Shown here: in pieces, positions 1 to 11,703 of the stretch
Layout of the letters: each line of letters starts with the position of its first letter
Numbering within the stretch: the first letter of the stretch is position 1
NCBI GenBank assembly: GCA_015680685.1
Contig: MNCI01009318.1
Span: 63,018 to 127,017, forward strand
DNA: 64,000 nt
From: Gnetum montanum
Lineage: Eukaryota > Streptophyta > Gnetopsida > Gnetales > Gnetaceae
Reading direction: 5' to 3'
The notes under the pieces: generated by a model
The model's input: only the letters and a program-made list of their open reading frames with translations
What the model was told of the DNA's origin: nothing
The model's database searches: none
Position numbers and translations under genes: made by a program

Positions 1-733
1 TACAGGTTTTCCAACGTAAGAGGGTTTTAAGCTCTGGTGCGCAGCGTAATTGCTCTTGGGTATGCTCTGGGATTTTTGCCAACCATCCTAGTGAAGTGGA
101 AAAGTGGGGTTTTTATACGGGTTGTTACGCTAGACTCGGGTTAGGAGACACATGGCGCATTGACCGGGTGCATACAATTTACAAATATACAACATATTAC
201 ATCTGCAGAGCGTATACAAGGGGCGTATACGCTACATCAGGCTAGCATCAACGCTGGGCGTATACGCTGGACGTGCTGGGCATGTCAACTTGGGTGGAGA
301 TGCCATGGACACTGGGCGTACACGCTGAGCATACACGCCCACAATGACTCGGTGTATACACCAGGCGTGTACGCTAATGGTTGTCGACTTGCTTTAATTC
401 TTGCTCTTCGGTGTTATCTTCATTCTGTCATTGAGACTTCATCGTCGGGCGTGTGCATCTGTGGTGCCGAGTGTACAGGCGAGGCGTGTACACCGGGCGT
501 GTGGGCCGGATGTCCACGCTGGGCGTATATGCTGGGGTGTCGGGCATATACGCTAGGCGTATACACTGTTGATGCTAGGCGTATACGCTGGTACTGCACA
601 CTTAGTGAAAATTACGCCTCTTGATTCCCAAAGTTACAATGTGCAACACCGAATGTAGCCGTGGCCGTTCGTGGGTCCCAAGGACCTGCTTCTTGCTAGG
701 GAAGTACCAAGCTCGAAATTTTGTGGTGTTTCA
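1..733 (-). mobile_element. Partial LTR, Tat-type Ty3/gypsy (copy F)
   Basis: The right end (GTGGTGTTTCA at 723-733) matches the outer end of the LTRs at 5075-6469 and 11704-13090, and the reverse complement of the LTR start at 49738. The LTR therefore lies in minus orientation with its 5' terminus at 733 and is cut by the window edge. The phrase about the absolute ends of the family (TG...CA) is seen directly; the lineage call comes from the gag, protease and integrase of the related copies. It abuts an integrase fragment of opposite orientation at 734, so it was probably inserted into that older element. Confidence 0.8.
190..600. repeat. Cluster of palindromic GCGTATACGC words
   Basis: The stretch is built from irregularly spaced variants of a word like GGGCGTATACGCTGG, whose core GCGTATACGC is its own reverse complement. 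Variants with CG changed to TG or CA are common. The same word family recurs in the other Tat-type LTRs (about 5800-6250, 12390-12860, 49970-50670). A long open frame at 160-624 is a by-product of this repeat and resembles no protein I know. Confidence 0.75.
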
Positions 734-1270
734 GCTACAAAAAAACTGTCATCACAATGCTCAAAAAGATGTTAAATCGAAGCAATAGGCGATGGCATGA
801 ACAACTAGTCTATGCATTATGGGGATACATAATGACAGATCGAACATCTACAGGTAAATTCTATATAGTCTTGTATACGGATCTAAAGTTGTTTTACCCT
901 TGGAGTTACAAGTTCCCTCATTGCGGATAGCTCTCTCAGGCCTCCTCGATGAAATCCAAAGCAATGAGATGTACATTGCTGACCTTGACTCGGTGGAGGA
1001 GGAATGTGTGCAAATGCTTGATTAGATCAAGTGGTACCAGAAACAACAACAGCAATGACATAAACACGATCTGCATAAACGCCCAATTAAAGAAGGAGAC
1101 TTAGTCCTTAAGGACATCCGTGAACATCCAAATAAGTTCTTAGATAACTGGGAAGGGCCTTACTTAGTCACCAAGGTGTAAAATAATAGAGCATTCAAAC
1201 TTGCTGACATGGACAGGAACGAGTTCACTAATCCCACAAATCACTTGTACCTGAAACAGTACTATGTCTA
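734..1270 (+). pseudogene. Integrase C-terminal remnant, Tat-type
   Basis: Translation of the plus strand gives a Ty3/gypsy integrase tail typical of the Tat lineage. First comes a WHEQLVYALWGY-like segment near 790-835. Then come pieces resembling the LPLE-(I/V)P-SLR block (895-935), an acidic helix, the GDLVLK strand (about 1100-1115), NWEGPYLV (about 1147-1172) and a tail ending in LKQYYV before a stop near 1271. A frameshift near 880 and internal stops make it non-functional. The 5' part of integrase and all upstream pol are missing, because the LTR at 1-733 replaces them. No chromodomain follows, as expected for a non-chromoviral lineage. Confidence 0.8.
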
Positions 1271-1289
1271 ATCAAACTAAGGTACGTAA

Positions 1290-1640
1290 TGGTCCTAGCA
1301 TCACAACCTAAAACTGATACCATAGAATGGTCCTAGGGCTATGACTTGAAACTGGCACCATAGAATGTTCTGGAGTCATGACAATAAACCAACACCACAG
1401 AGCTCTTTCCTGTATGATACTAAACTACCACATCTATCCTCCATGATGTGAAACTAGCATCCAGAGTCCACTAAGGCTATAAACCGATTTTCCTCTTCAT
1501 AGTTTGTTATGACTATAAACTAGCAACGCACCGTCTGCTATGATGCTAAACTAGCACCATCCAAAGGGTTATGACGTGAAACTAACCCGCAACAGTCCGC
1601 TAAGACTATAAACTGGCAACATCATCAACGACCAGGCAAT
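1290..1640 (+). repeat. Degenerate tandem array with TAAACTAGCA-like units
   Basis: Units of roughly 35-45 bases each contain a version of 'ATGACTATAAACTAGCAAC' followed by a variable CCGTCC or CCAGAGTCC segment. Equivalent arrays occur at 7520-7760 (reverse complement), 56250-56530 and 61890-62000, always between coding modules of Tat-type elements. It is non-coding as far as I can see. Confidence 0.7.
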
Positions 1641-1985
1641 ACTTGAAAAGATATGTTGCTATAATCGGCTATACCTATTCCACAAAGACTTGCTACATAA
1701 TTTGTCTTATGGACCCTGATGAAGCTGATGTTGTTCATGATTCTTTCTGCCTTGAAAATTGCACACGGTGGCTCCATCTCCTTTGTTATCTTCAAGTTTA
1801 AAGTGCTTAGTTAACCGATTCGTTTGTGGTTTTCTTGTCTTCTTTGAGTTATGTTTGCAGGATGACATGCCTAAGGCATTCATGCATAGATGCACTTCAT
1901 CATGACGATAAGGTATCACATTCTTCCTAATGCCCGAAACTGGGTTAATCAATCTATTCATAAGTACATTCCCTATTTTCCATCA
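1641..1985 (+). mobile_element. 3' non-coding segment of Tat-type element, truncated
   Basis: Bases 1700-1980 correspond to the reverse complement of 7140-7400 in the nested Tat-type element; shared stretches include the TGATGAAGTGCATCT region and the AACTCAAAGAAGACAAGAAAA region. Similarity stops near 1978-1990, where Athila-type 3' sequence begins, so the element was truncated there. An 84-residue minus-strand open frame here resembles no protein I know. Confidence 0.6.
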
Positions 1986-1989
1986 TGTT

Positions 1990-3120
1990 CCCGTGATCCA
2001 TCCTTAGTCTAGACCAAAACCAACCACATTCAGTGACTTCCCATCACCATTCTAATACTAGTCCACCTCCCCTAAGACACAAGAGTGCTTCCATAGAACA
2101 ACCACCATTCCTTATCAGAGAAAAAAAGAGAAGTAGGAAGTGAAGGAGGGCCTTAGTTAGGAGGGACATTCAGGCATGGGTAACATGTATTTTTAGTTTC
2201 ATAACTAGTGATTATAACTAATTTATTTCATCTTAGGGATGTGTTTTGAATTCCCATCATTTTTTTTTTGAAGTGGGAACCACACCATGCAAAGACTTAT
2301 TTGTTTATTTTTTCTAAGGGATGTGCTTTGAATTCCCATCATTTTTTGTTTGTTTATTTTTTATTTTTTATTTTGAAATGGGAACCACACCATGCAAAGA
2401 CTTATTTGACTTCTTACTATTGGTTGATACAAAATGGTAAGAAATCCATGAAAACACACATGCACCTAGGTAAGCAGAAAGGCACAAGAATATCATATCC
2501 CTTTAAAGTCACACCTTGTTCAAACCTTTGAATCTTTTCCAATTCTAGAAACTATCAAAGTCACAAATTTGTTATAGTTTTATTAATGAAAAAGGAGCTG
2601 CACATTTCTAGAATAAGGAAAACCATAGAGTTTGTGAATGGATGGATGTTGTGAACTCATTTCCTATTGCATGAAAGAAGCCATGTTCTTGTTATCCATA
2701 ACAAAATTCAAAGCTAGAATCTAGACACCAACAATCAAATAACAACATAGTACATACCACCATCAAGCAACAAATTACCACTATTTTTGGCACTTATTAA
2801 CAAAATGTTGGAAAATCATACCAAAATAAAAGAAAATATAAAAGAAAGTGTAAAATATTCAAGAAATAACAAATGTACTAATAATTTTGTAAAATAAAAA
2901 TTAGAAAAGATTATTAACATGAAAACAAGAAGATGTAAAATAAAGAATCTGTAAAACAAAATGTTGTGAAACAAAAATGTGTAAAACAAAAACAATGAAA
3001 AATTAAGGAGCTTCTTGTATAGTTAACATGGATGGAAATATTCCCCATGACTGAGTGGAAAGGAGGAGATCTAAAATATTGAGCATGGTTGTCCATCCAA
3101 TGAGGTGTTTTTTGTATCAT
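1990..3120 (-). mobile_element. Athila-type element A: 3' non-coding region
   Basis: This matches the 3' non-coding regions of elements B (about 19858-20870) and D (about 45770-46640); all carry the phrase CCACACCATGCAAAGACTTA and end in an A-rich stretch before the integrase. An internal direct duplication of about 85 bases (roughly 2232-2310 and 2318-2410) repeats 'GGGATGTG(C/T)TTTGAATTCCC' plus the downstream CCATGCAAAGACTTATTT. No 3' LTR of A is visible; the element is truncated on its left at about 1990. Confidence 0.65.
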
Positions 3121-5074
3121 GCTTGTGAAAAGGTTTGACTTCTTGTATGTTGACGAGCTATTTCTTATCTAGGATCTTAGGTTTGTAGATCATCATGGCC
3201 CTAGAAAGAAAAGTTTCATAAATTATATAAGGTCCCTTCCACAATGTTTAGAACTTAGTTCGTTAATGTACATGTGTGGGATTCTAGTAGAGAACCTTAT
3301 CTCCCAGTTGAAATTTGACTTTGCTAATTTTAAGGTCATGGCACTTTTTGTTGTACGCCTTGTGCAACTCATTAGATGATAGGGCCACCAATCGGTTTTC
3401 ATCTAGTAAGTTGAGATTCATTAATCTTTCTTTTTATGCTAGACTCAAGTCAAGGTCGAGGTCATAGGCTATTGAAAGTGTATGGAGCTCAGATTGAATA
3501 GGAAGTGTTGGTAATTTTCTGTACACAAGCTCATAGAGAGAATAGCCTATAGGAAGTTTCCATGTTGAGTGGTAGGCATTAAGTTTCATGCTCTAGTCTT
3601 TCCAATATTTACTGACAGTTCTTATTAGAATCCTTGTGATTTCCCTATTAGTAACCTCAGCTTGATCATTGACTTAGGAATGGTAGGGTGTTGTGAGTTT
3701 ATGTTCAACCCCTAGGCATTACATGAGTTCCAAAAGGTAGTGCCTATAAAGTGAGTTTCATTATCAAAAAATCAATGCATATGGCACACCAATCCTATTT
3801 ACAATATTTTTTTGTACAAACCAAGTAGCAGTAGAAGATGTATAGTCAATGATGGCTACTACTTCTACCCATTTCATACAATATTCAATAGTGACTATGA
3901 TGTATGCCTTTCCATATGACATGGGTGTGATGGGACCCATGAAGCCAATGCCCAAGATGTTGAAGGGTTCCAGTGGTTGAATCTATTGTTGAGGTTTCTC
4001 CATTTGAGTAGTCATTCCATAATATTGTTAGCATCATTCAAAGGAGTGGACATTTTGATGAGCATCTCTAAAGATTGTTGGCCAATAGTACCTTTCCATC
4101 AGGATCTTAATGGCCATGCATCTTCCAACATAGTTGCCCCCACAAGGACCTTCATGAGCATCTTAGAGAATGCATAATTGATCAACATCAGGGACACACT
4201 ATCAAACTAGGCCATCAAGAAACACCTTGTAGAGGTGTCCATTGATCTCCATGAAGCATTTTACTTGGTGAAAAAATTGCTATTTCTTCCAGTGGTCGAA
4301 CCCTTGTGGCATCTCTTAGGTGAGAAGATAGGTGAGAATGTTATCATGCCATTTATTCTCATTAGGAAATTGTTTAGTTATAGCCCTAGCAAAGAGGAGT
4401 TCATTAAGAAACATATCAAATAGTGGGGTTTCTTCCTCTTTTTTGTCCAATTGTAATCGACACAAGTGATTAGTAACCACATTCTCAGTGCCCTTTCAAT
4501 ATCCCATCATAAGATCAAATTCTTGTACGATCACTAACCACCATATGACAAGGGGACTCACCATTGGCTTGTTCATTAGGAAGTAGATGGCACTATGATC
4601 TGTATGCACAAATACTTTGTATCTAAGTACATGATTCCTAAACTTTTCTAGAGTAAACACCACTGCCATCAATTCTTTTTTTGTGGTGGCATAGTTCATT
4701 TGTGCACCCACAATGCTTTGGCTACCATAGTGGATGTAATATTGACATTTCTTATCATCCATCTATGTAAGCATAGCTCCCAAGGCATAATTTGATGCAT
4801 TCTTCATAACATGAAATGATCTGGACTAGTCGGGTGCTCATAGGATTAGAGTTTCTACAAGTTTCTCTTTCAGTTGTTGGAATGCTTGTTTGCATTCCAT
4901 TGTCCAAACAAATGGAGCATCTTTCTTTGTTAGCTCCACCAATGATTTTTTGATCTTAGAGAAATAATCTATGAATCATCGGTAATAACTAGTATTTCCA
5001 AGGAATGACTAAACATCTTTGATAGTTTCTAGTTTTTGGGTTATTCATTAGATAACCCTTACTTTTTTGGTGCT
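3120..5074 (-). pseudogene. Athila-type element A pol, 3' half (RT, RNase H, integrase)
   Basis: Read on the minus strand, the region gives the C-terminal part of RT (about 5074-4800), RNase H (4762-4496, with a VHTDHSAIYFLMNKP segment) and integrase. The integrase part includes the core at 3955-3764 (MGPITPMSYGKAYIIVTIEY, then the TSSTATWFVQ block). It is colinear with element D at 46637-48820. Many stops and small indels are present. Pol is interrupted at 5074/5075 by the nested Tat-type element and resumes at 13091. Confidence 0.8.
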
Positions 5075-6469
5075 TGTACCGTCCGAAATCATCGATCTCT
5101 GGCTGGAATGAAACAGACACCTGGAGATCTCTGGACACACATAGAAGACCCTACCTTCACTTGAGGGCAAGCTAGAATTAACGAAGGTAGAGTACCTTGA
5201 ATGGTCCACATGCAGATCAGGCAAGGATTTTCTCGAACGTACACTGATATACTGTACACTGGGTTATACATAAATGGCGTAACGAATGTAAAACGGAGCG
5301 TAAACGTACAGGTGCGTAAGTAGTAAACATACAACAATGAATGAAAAACTATAACAGATTTTAGCAAAGAAATGTAGCAATATTATCACGAAATGAAAGT
5401 TACAATGCACTGGTCTAACGTAGTTGTAACTTTGACACAAGGTAGACGAATAGCCCCAGTGGATGCAGGGATGATTGTGTGCTGGGTTCAACTGCAAGCA
5501 TAGCATAAAGGCTGGACGCTCAGCGTGCAGGGTCGAGGTCCAGCGTACAAGGTTTTTGCTCTCCTCTCTTAGCGTCTCTATTTCTTTATTTTTTTTTGGT
5601 TTTGCTCAAAAATTGCCAACCCCGGTCTAGTGAAAAATTGGGGTTTTTATACAAGTTTAGACGTGGGACTCGAGTTTTGAGAGGGGATGATTGGCTGTGG
5701 AGTGCTGGACTCTCGGGTCAGGTGACATGTGGCGCATTAACCGGGTGCGAAAGAATGAAATTTTACAAGTATATAGCATGCTACACACTAGTGTATATTG
5801 CTGTACGCCAGCATATACATGCTGGATGCCAACGTATACATGCTAGACGTATGACCTCGACGTACAGACTTGATCAAAGCAAAAGAAGTCCTTTGACCTT
5901 CATATTTGAATTCGGATGCCATGAAGATGTTTCCTGTAGATGTTCAACTCATTTGACCTTGATCTAACACTGGTTGTACACTTTGTACATGCTGGGCATA
6001 TAGGGTGTACATGCTCAGCGTATGAACTCCACAATGCATGATGTCAACATCGAATGATTTCTCTGTCCATGTGAGTTGATGCTTTGTACAAAGTCTTGCT
6101 CTGCAGTGTTGTTCCCATGCCATCTTCAGGGGTTGCATACCGAGTGTATATGCCAGTCATACATGCTGAGTGCACATGTGAGGCATGTACGCTGGGCGTA
6201 TACACTGTGAATGCATACTTGGGCGTATACGCTAGGCATATACACTAAGAATGCATACTTAGTGAAGACTAAGTATCTTAAGCTCCGAAGTTACCATTTT
6301 TTGATAGCAGATGTCGTCGTGGTTGTTTGCGGGTCCCAGGGAACTATTGAGTCCGACTCTTCTTGAAGCTATCTGTGGGGCCCTCAAGCTTTAGTCATGC
6401 TGGGGAACATCATGACTTAGCTCAATTCTTGTTGGAGAAGTATTAAGCTCAGAATTTTGTGGTGTTTCA
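5075..6469 (-). repeat. 3' LTR of nested Tat-type element
   Basis: It begins TGTACCGTCC and ends GGTGTTTCA on the plus strand. It is about 1,395 bases, against 1,387 for its partner at 11704-13090. In the roughly 190 bases I aligned by eye near the left ends, identity is in the mid-80s percent, with mostly transition differences. It holds a GTATAC-word cluster at about 5800-6250. Confidence 0.87.
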
Positions 6470-7139
6470 TTAGCCCCTATTTGTTGACGCTTGGAGGAAT
6501 CGACCCGAGAAGCATCGACAAAGAAGTGCAAAACACCACAAGCAACTTGATAGAGACATTGTCCTTTGCCACCTGGCTAGACGTCATCGTACCATGTTCA
6601 GTAGTACATAGGATTTGGGAAGTGAAATTTGTATTTGATAGGGAAATGGAAACTGTAGGGATTGGTAACCAATGAAGGGCTCGTGCGCGGTGAAGAGGAT
6701 GTCCGGGTATGTGTGCGGGTCATGCTTATCTTCTTGGGATCAAAGCATGATGTGTACGTCCTTTGGTGATACAAGACTCTTGCTTAGTGTTTAAGAGATC
6801 TTGTTGGCATAACCAAAGCCACGTGACGATGTGTTACGTTTTTTGGAGGAACAGGGCCCTTGTTTAGTGTTTAGGGGGAACCTGTTGGTAGAGAGCCAAA
6901 GCCATGCAACGGGATATTTCTTGATTGTTTTAGACATGAGCATTTTCTATCGAGGCAACTACCATCCCGTTTTGTGTTTTATGTGGGAAGGGACGATGTT
7001 TTTTTATTTTTTTTATGCTCAAATGCCATGTTGTGGGTTGCAATCACCTAAGAGTGGCGTAGTATGCAACAATATGTTCAATGTTTTGGGCTGTACTGGG
7101 TGTATCTAGGAACTGTAACTAGGTAGGAAAGGGAATAAG
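6470..7139. other. 3' unique segment of nested Tat-type element
   Basis: No gene recognised. It contains two diverged direct copies of a unit of about 75 bases (near 6771-6835 and 6848-6912), sharing CTTG(C/T)TTAGTGTTTA and CCAAAGCCA. The open frames here (for example 6831-7109 plus) look like chance frames. Confidence 0.5.
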
Positions 7140-7400
7140 AGTGTTGGGGAAATGGAGAATGTATTGGGAATGGGGAATGTACTTTTGAACAAATTGATTA
7201 ACCTGGTTGCGTGCGTCAGAAACAATGTGACACCTTGTCACCATGATGAAGTGTATCTGTGTACAAGCACCACTGGGTGTCATCCTACAAAAACAACTCC
7301 AAGAAGACAAGAAAATCACAAGTGAATGAGTTAGCGAACACTTCAGGCATGAATGTGACTAATGCAAATGGAGGCACCATGTGAAACTTAAGGCAAAAAA
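7140..7400 (-). mobile_element. Tat-type conserved 3' segment
   Basis: Reverse-complement homologue of 1700-1980. It lies directly downstream (element sense) of the TAAACTAGC array, the same order as after the integrase remnant at 734-1270. Confidence 0.6.
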
Positions 7401-7519
7401 ATGAGCAGCAATAGTGTTGTTAGAGCTGATGTGATGAATGATGCAGCAGTCATTGATGAAGAAATTTCATGAATTACAGTAGCAGATAAATGTGCCAAAA
7501 ATGATTTGGCTAGTTTATA

Positions 7520-7760
7520 GTCTTAGCGAACTGTCGTGGGTTAGTTTTACATCATAACCCATTGGACGTTGCCAGTTTATCATCGTAGTGGATGGTACAA
7601 TGCTAGTTTATAGTCGTGGCAGACTATGAAGAGGCAAGCTAGTTTATAGTCTTAGTGGACTCTGGTGAATGAGTGTGACAGTTTAGTGTCATGTCAGACA
7701 AAGCTTTGTGGTGTCGGTTTACCATCATGACGCCAGGACATTCTGTGGTATTAGTTTTAA
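7520..7760 (-). repeat. TAAACTAGC-type tandem array
   Basis: On the plus strand it shows repeated 'GCTAGTTTATAGTC(G/T)TGGCAGACT'-like units. Equivalent arrays in other elements are at 1290-1640, 56250-56530 and 61890-62000. Here it lies directly between the protease frame and the 3' segment, where a complete element would carry RT to integrase. Confidence 0.7.
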
Positions 7761-7917
7761 GTCATGATGCCAGGACTACTCTGTGTGGATGCATGTGTGT
7801 GTGTCTGTATGATCCTGTAAACAAAAGCTACTAGAGAAAACAATATTAAATAGCAACTACAGAAAACATGAACTGAAATGCACCAATAAATAGAAAGTAA
7901 TGTGAAACGGTGGTAGT

Positions 7918-10900
7918 TTAAGGCCTTTTCGGGCCATGAGAGAATGCATAAGCTAATACAATACAAACTAAGGTGATGTATGCACAATGAACAAAGGTGA
8001 AGAGTGGGCAAAGATTAGACGTGTATTTGGCCACAGGGGAGTCTTGATTATGTGGTTGTTTCTTATTCGGACATAGTCTAGGAGGCGTGCTAGTTCGCTT
8101 TGGGAGGCTTTCAGTTTTTACCCCTTGTTCGGGCGTTTTAGCTCTAGTTGTTGTGTTTGTTGTTGTGGGTGTTGCTTCAAGAGGCTCCTCTCTCAAGACC
8201 TGTGACATGTCTATGTTGTGGTCAGCTTGAAAGGGAGTGTTGTCGCCATGTAGAATGACTTGTCCACCTTCGTCTGGAAGTCGGATTTCTTGATGTATCA
8301 GTGAGGAAACGGCTCGTTGTTGTGCTAGCCAAGGTCTACCAAGAATCATGTTGAAACTGGGCATCTCTTCTATGACAGTGAATTCTGCGCTGGTGGGGAA
8401 TTTTTCTCCTACCACAAAGGCTAAGTTGATTGTGCCCTTAACTATGACACATGATCCATTGAAAGATTTTAAACACGTGGGTTCTATTAGCATGATCTCA
8501 TCTACCATGCCTAGTTTATCGATGACGGAGTATAGAACTATGTTTGTTGCCACACCGTCATCAACATGCACTCTGTGAATGGTACATTGCCCGACACGCA
8601 CACTAATTGATAATGGAGCTACTGTGACTTCCCCTCATTCAGGGTTACATTTAACTACATCATCATGAAAGGCTAAGGTGTTTGAACCCAATCCTTGTGG
8701 TGTGTGTTGTGAAATCATTGCACAGATGGAATCCATGTTAGCAGGGATGTCCTCTGTAACAGGAATGGATGCTAACGTTTGCGCTAAGGCTTTGCAATGA
8801 GCTGATGATTTCATGACCAAATCGTGCAAGCTCATGATTGTGTTCTTTTGTTTGAGCGTTTGTTTCACTTGGGCCAGTGTAGCTACAAAGTCTGTGTTGT
8901 CTACCGTTGTGTTGGTTGCCTCTGTATGGGTTGAGGGCTTGGGCCTGGTTTGTTTGGGATTAGGGGCAAGGCCCCCAGTGTTTAGTTGTTGTATATTAGG
9001 TATGTCCTTTATTTCAGCTATGGGTGTTGTTCGTTGTTCATTTTTCATCTTCTTCTGCCATTTGGTAGGCTTATCCATGTTGTTGGCAAGGTTGACTCTT
9101 GAGGGAGGAGAGGTTGAGACGTTTCCTATGGTTGGGCTCAGGGTAAGTGAGGGGCCATCACGTGGTGGTACTTTTATGACAAATGGGAGTTTAGGAGGTG
9201 TTGTTGTTGTTTGACTAGCCTGTTGTGGAACCTTGATAATGAAAGGTTTCTTTGTTGTTGTCATTGGTGCAACATGCCAGTTTAACATCTTAGCGGATGA
9301 ATTTGGTGGTACTTTGACCACAAAGGGTGTCTTTGGTGCTTGGGATTGCATTGCATCTGGCCAGTTTAACATCTTAGAGGACGTATGAGGTGGTGGTACC
9401 TTGACCACAAAGGGTGTCGTCGGTGCTCTAGGTGGCACCGTGGTGATGATGGGAGGTCTCTTGCCCATGGAGGTAGAGGGGATTTTTGCCTTGCTGAGAG
9501 GCACACGAATTACAAAAGGTTGCTGCACAGGTTTAGGCTTACTATCTATGCTAATGGATTTTATGACATAGGAGGCATCATCTATGCTAGGTTGATTCAA
9601 GGTGATGATGTTGAGTTGGCCCCGTTCTATCATTGTCTAAAGATCATCCTGTAAGGCACAACAGTTATCAGTATTGTGACTAAACATCTGGTGGTAGTGA
9701 CAGAATTGATCTAACTTGAAGTGTCATGGGACCGGCGGCTCATTTGATGTTGCTAGGGTGGGGTTCCTTAGTAGCTCGTAGTACCTGTCATGTCAGCGGC
9801 GAGCATTCTCTGCTACGTGTTTGTATTGGATTTTTCCAGCTTTAAGGAATTACTCTAGTAGTTCAGAAGGTCGTGTAGGTAATGGTGTGTACTTAGAGAA
9901 ATCCTTGAGCTGAAATTTGGGCCTTGGGGTGGCCCCTATTGTTGCAGGAAGGTTGGTACTGGTGTTTGTTGTTTTTGTGCTTGCGGCTACAGTTTCCGTT
10001 GTTGTCTGTTGTTTGGCAATGTGTTGGATCTTGTAAGCCACATAGGCGAGGTCATTGCTAGTTTGTGCAGCTTGTTCAATGTTCTTGATCTGTGTGAATG
10101 CTTGGCTCAATGTTTGAGTGCTTACGTAGTACAGTTTTGACTTAATGAAGTCATTCACGGCTCCCTTTAGAATCGTAAGCAAATACTTTTCAGGGATGGG
10201 CTCATGAAGTTCGTTAAGGGCTACACTCCATCGTTGGATGAACTTTTGCACAGGCTCAAGTGGCGCTTGTTTCACCTGTATCAGAGTGTCTAGGGTTGCT
10301 TCAGGCTTCAGGTTGTACTTAAACCTGGTAACGAACTGATGTAACAGATTCTCAAAAGAGGATATGGAGTTATGAGGTAAGGCTCGGTACCAGTCCAAGG
10401 CTACGCTCGTTAAGGACATAGAAAACACGTGCAAGATTGCATGCGGTCAAGCTTGAAGCAATAGAGTTTCTGATCAAAACGTGACTAAGTGAGCATTTGG
10501 ATCTCCCTTCCCATTGTATTTGGTCAGCTGTGGGAGTGTGATTCCCTTGGGAAAAGCTAACGGTGGCACTGAAGAGCTAATTGGATCATCGTGGTAGAAG
10601 TCTAGTACTTTAACTTGTTCAGTGTTTTCCATTTTGAGGTGCTTTACCTCTTCAGCTAATGCTTGCATCATTTGTTTGGCTTCTGCCCACTCTTGAGCGA
10701 TAGGCAGATTAGTTGGTTGGGGAGGTTGTTGGGTTGTCATTTGTTGCTGTGGAGCAATGTTTAGAGTTGTGGTTGTGGGGGGTGGCATGTTGAAGTGATT
10801 GGGTTGTTGAACAAGGGGTATGGTTCCTTGCCTAGCCACAAACTGTGAAGTGACACCCTCGATGTGCAGGGCTGATGTAGTGAAAGTGGCCCCATGCGTT

Positions 10901-11400
10901 TGCGCATGCAGTATATACTGGGTGGAGATGGGTGTGGGTAATCTCTATTGGGATACCAATGCTTGTGTGCTCATTAATACTTGGTGAGTGGCTGTGTGTC
11001 CCATGCGAGGATGGACTGATGGGTTCACGTAGGCATGGGGACTAAGGGTGCGGTATGAATCCTCAGGTTCAGATTGTGCCTCGAAGTCATCTACATCATG
11101 TTGGTTTTGGGGCTCCTCATTGGGTCATCGTGTGTTTTGGCTTCTTGCCAGAAGGAGCTAGGAGATGAGCCTATGATTAGGCTCAGAAAGGGGGATGATT
11201 TCATATACAGAGGGGATGAATTCATGACCTCCCATGTATATACGCTCAAAGTTTCATTTTGCCTCCTATTATGTGTGGTCAATGGGAAGGTTGACCTGAA
11301 TCTTCACACAGATGTAGTTGTATTGTTCCTGTGTGAGGATTATGAAGGTGCTTGCATTAGTGTTTTGGGATGATTCCATGGTAATGTGTGCTTGGGCAAG
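7918..11400 (-). pseudogene. Gag-protease of nested Tat-type element
   Basis: The frame segments 10839-10474, 10434-9850, 9633-8635 and 8601-7918 all lie in one reading frame, broken by stop codons rather than frameshifts. Gag shows the capsid block (ALDWYRALPHN, FVTRFKYNLKPEA, VKQAPLEPVQKFIQRW) at about 10434-10200. A long Pro/Thr/Lys-rich linker follows, with repeated PFV(V/I)KVP units (9550-9150). A retropepsin-like protease sits at about 8570-8320, with a VDDGVATNIV active-site region (Asp-Asp-Gly, where Asp-Ser/Thr-Gly is usual) and ILGRPWL near its end. The N-terminal part up to about 11400 is recognisable by colinearity with 52380-52620. The C-terminal tail (8040-7918) is probably not native protein. 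Confidence 0.8.
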
Positions 11401-11504
11401 GTGATCCATGTTGATGGCAATCAGTACTTAGACTGGCTTGATGTTCGATGCAAATTACGGTGAATTCAGCTTTGAAACGGATGTGTTTTGTGTGTTTTTT
11501 TTGA

Positions 11505-11632
11505 AAAAACACTGTAGCGGTACTGTAGTAGCGTAAACACTATAGCAGCATGAACACTGTAGCAGCGTAAACCCTGTAGTAGCGTAAACCCTGTAGTAGC
11601 GTAAAACACTGCAGTAGCGTAAACACTATGTT
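11505..11632. repeat. Leader minisatellite, about 19-base unit
   Basis: About six units of the form AACACTGTAGCAGCGTA or AACCCTGTAGTAGCGTA stand between the 5' LTR and gag. The corresponding leader of element E carries a different minisatellite (51731-52040). Confidence 0.75.
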
Positions 11633-11681
11633 TGAATAGGTCACATGATCAGCATTTTGTTTAAACAAAAAACAAGTCAGG

Positions 11682-11698
11682 CCCTCCTTCTAGCGTCA
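11682..11698 (-). promoter_or_regulatory. Putative primer-binding site, Tat-type
   Basis: In element sense, five bases after the LTR end comes TGACGCTAGAAGGAGGG. Element E has TGGTGCTAGAAGGAGGG at 51382-51398. The two agree except at sites that look like CG/GG transitions. Position and the near-TGG start fit a tRNA primer site; I did not assign the tRNA. Confidence 0.55.
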
Positions 11699-11703
11699 TT
11701 TTC

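Noticed and set aside
160-624. 154-residue open frame on the plus strand
   Set aside because: It is composed of the GTATAC-word repeats within an LTR; the peptide is low-complexity and matches no family.
5264-5506. Two overlapping minus-strand frames repeated near 11661-12126
   Set aside because: They are repeated because they lie in the two LTRs; no protein similarity recognised.
8813-9214. Plus-strand open frame of 133 residues
   Set aside because: It is the shadow of the gag-protease linker on the minus strand.
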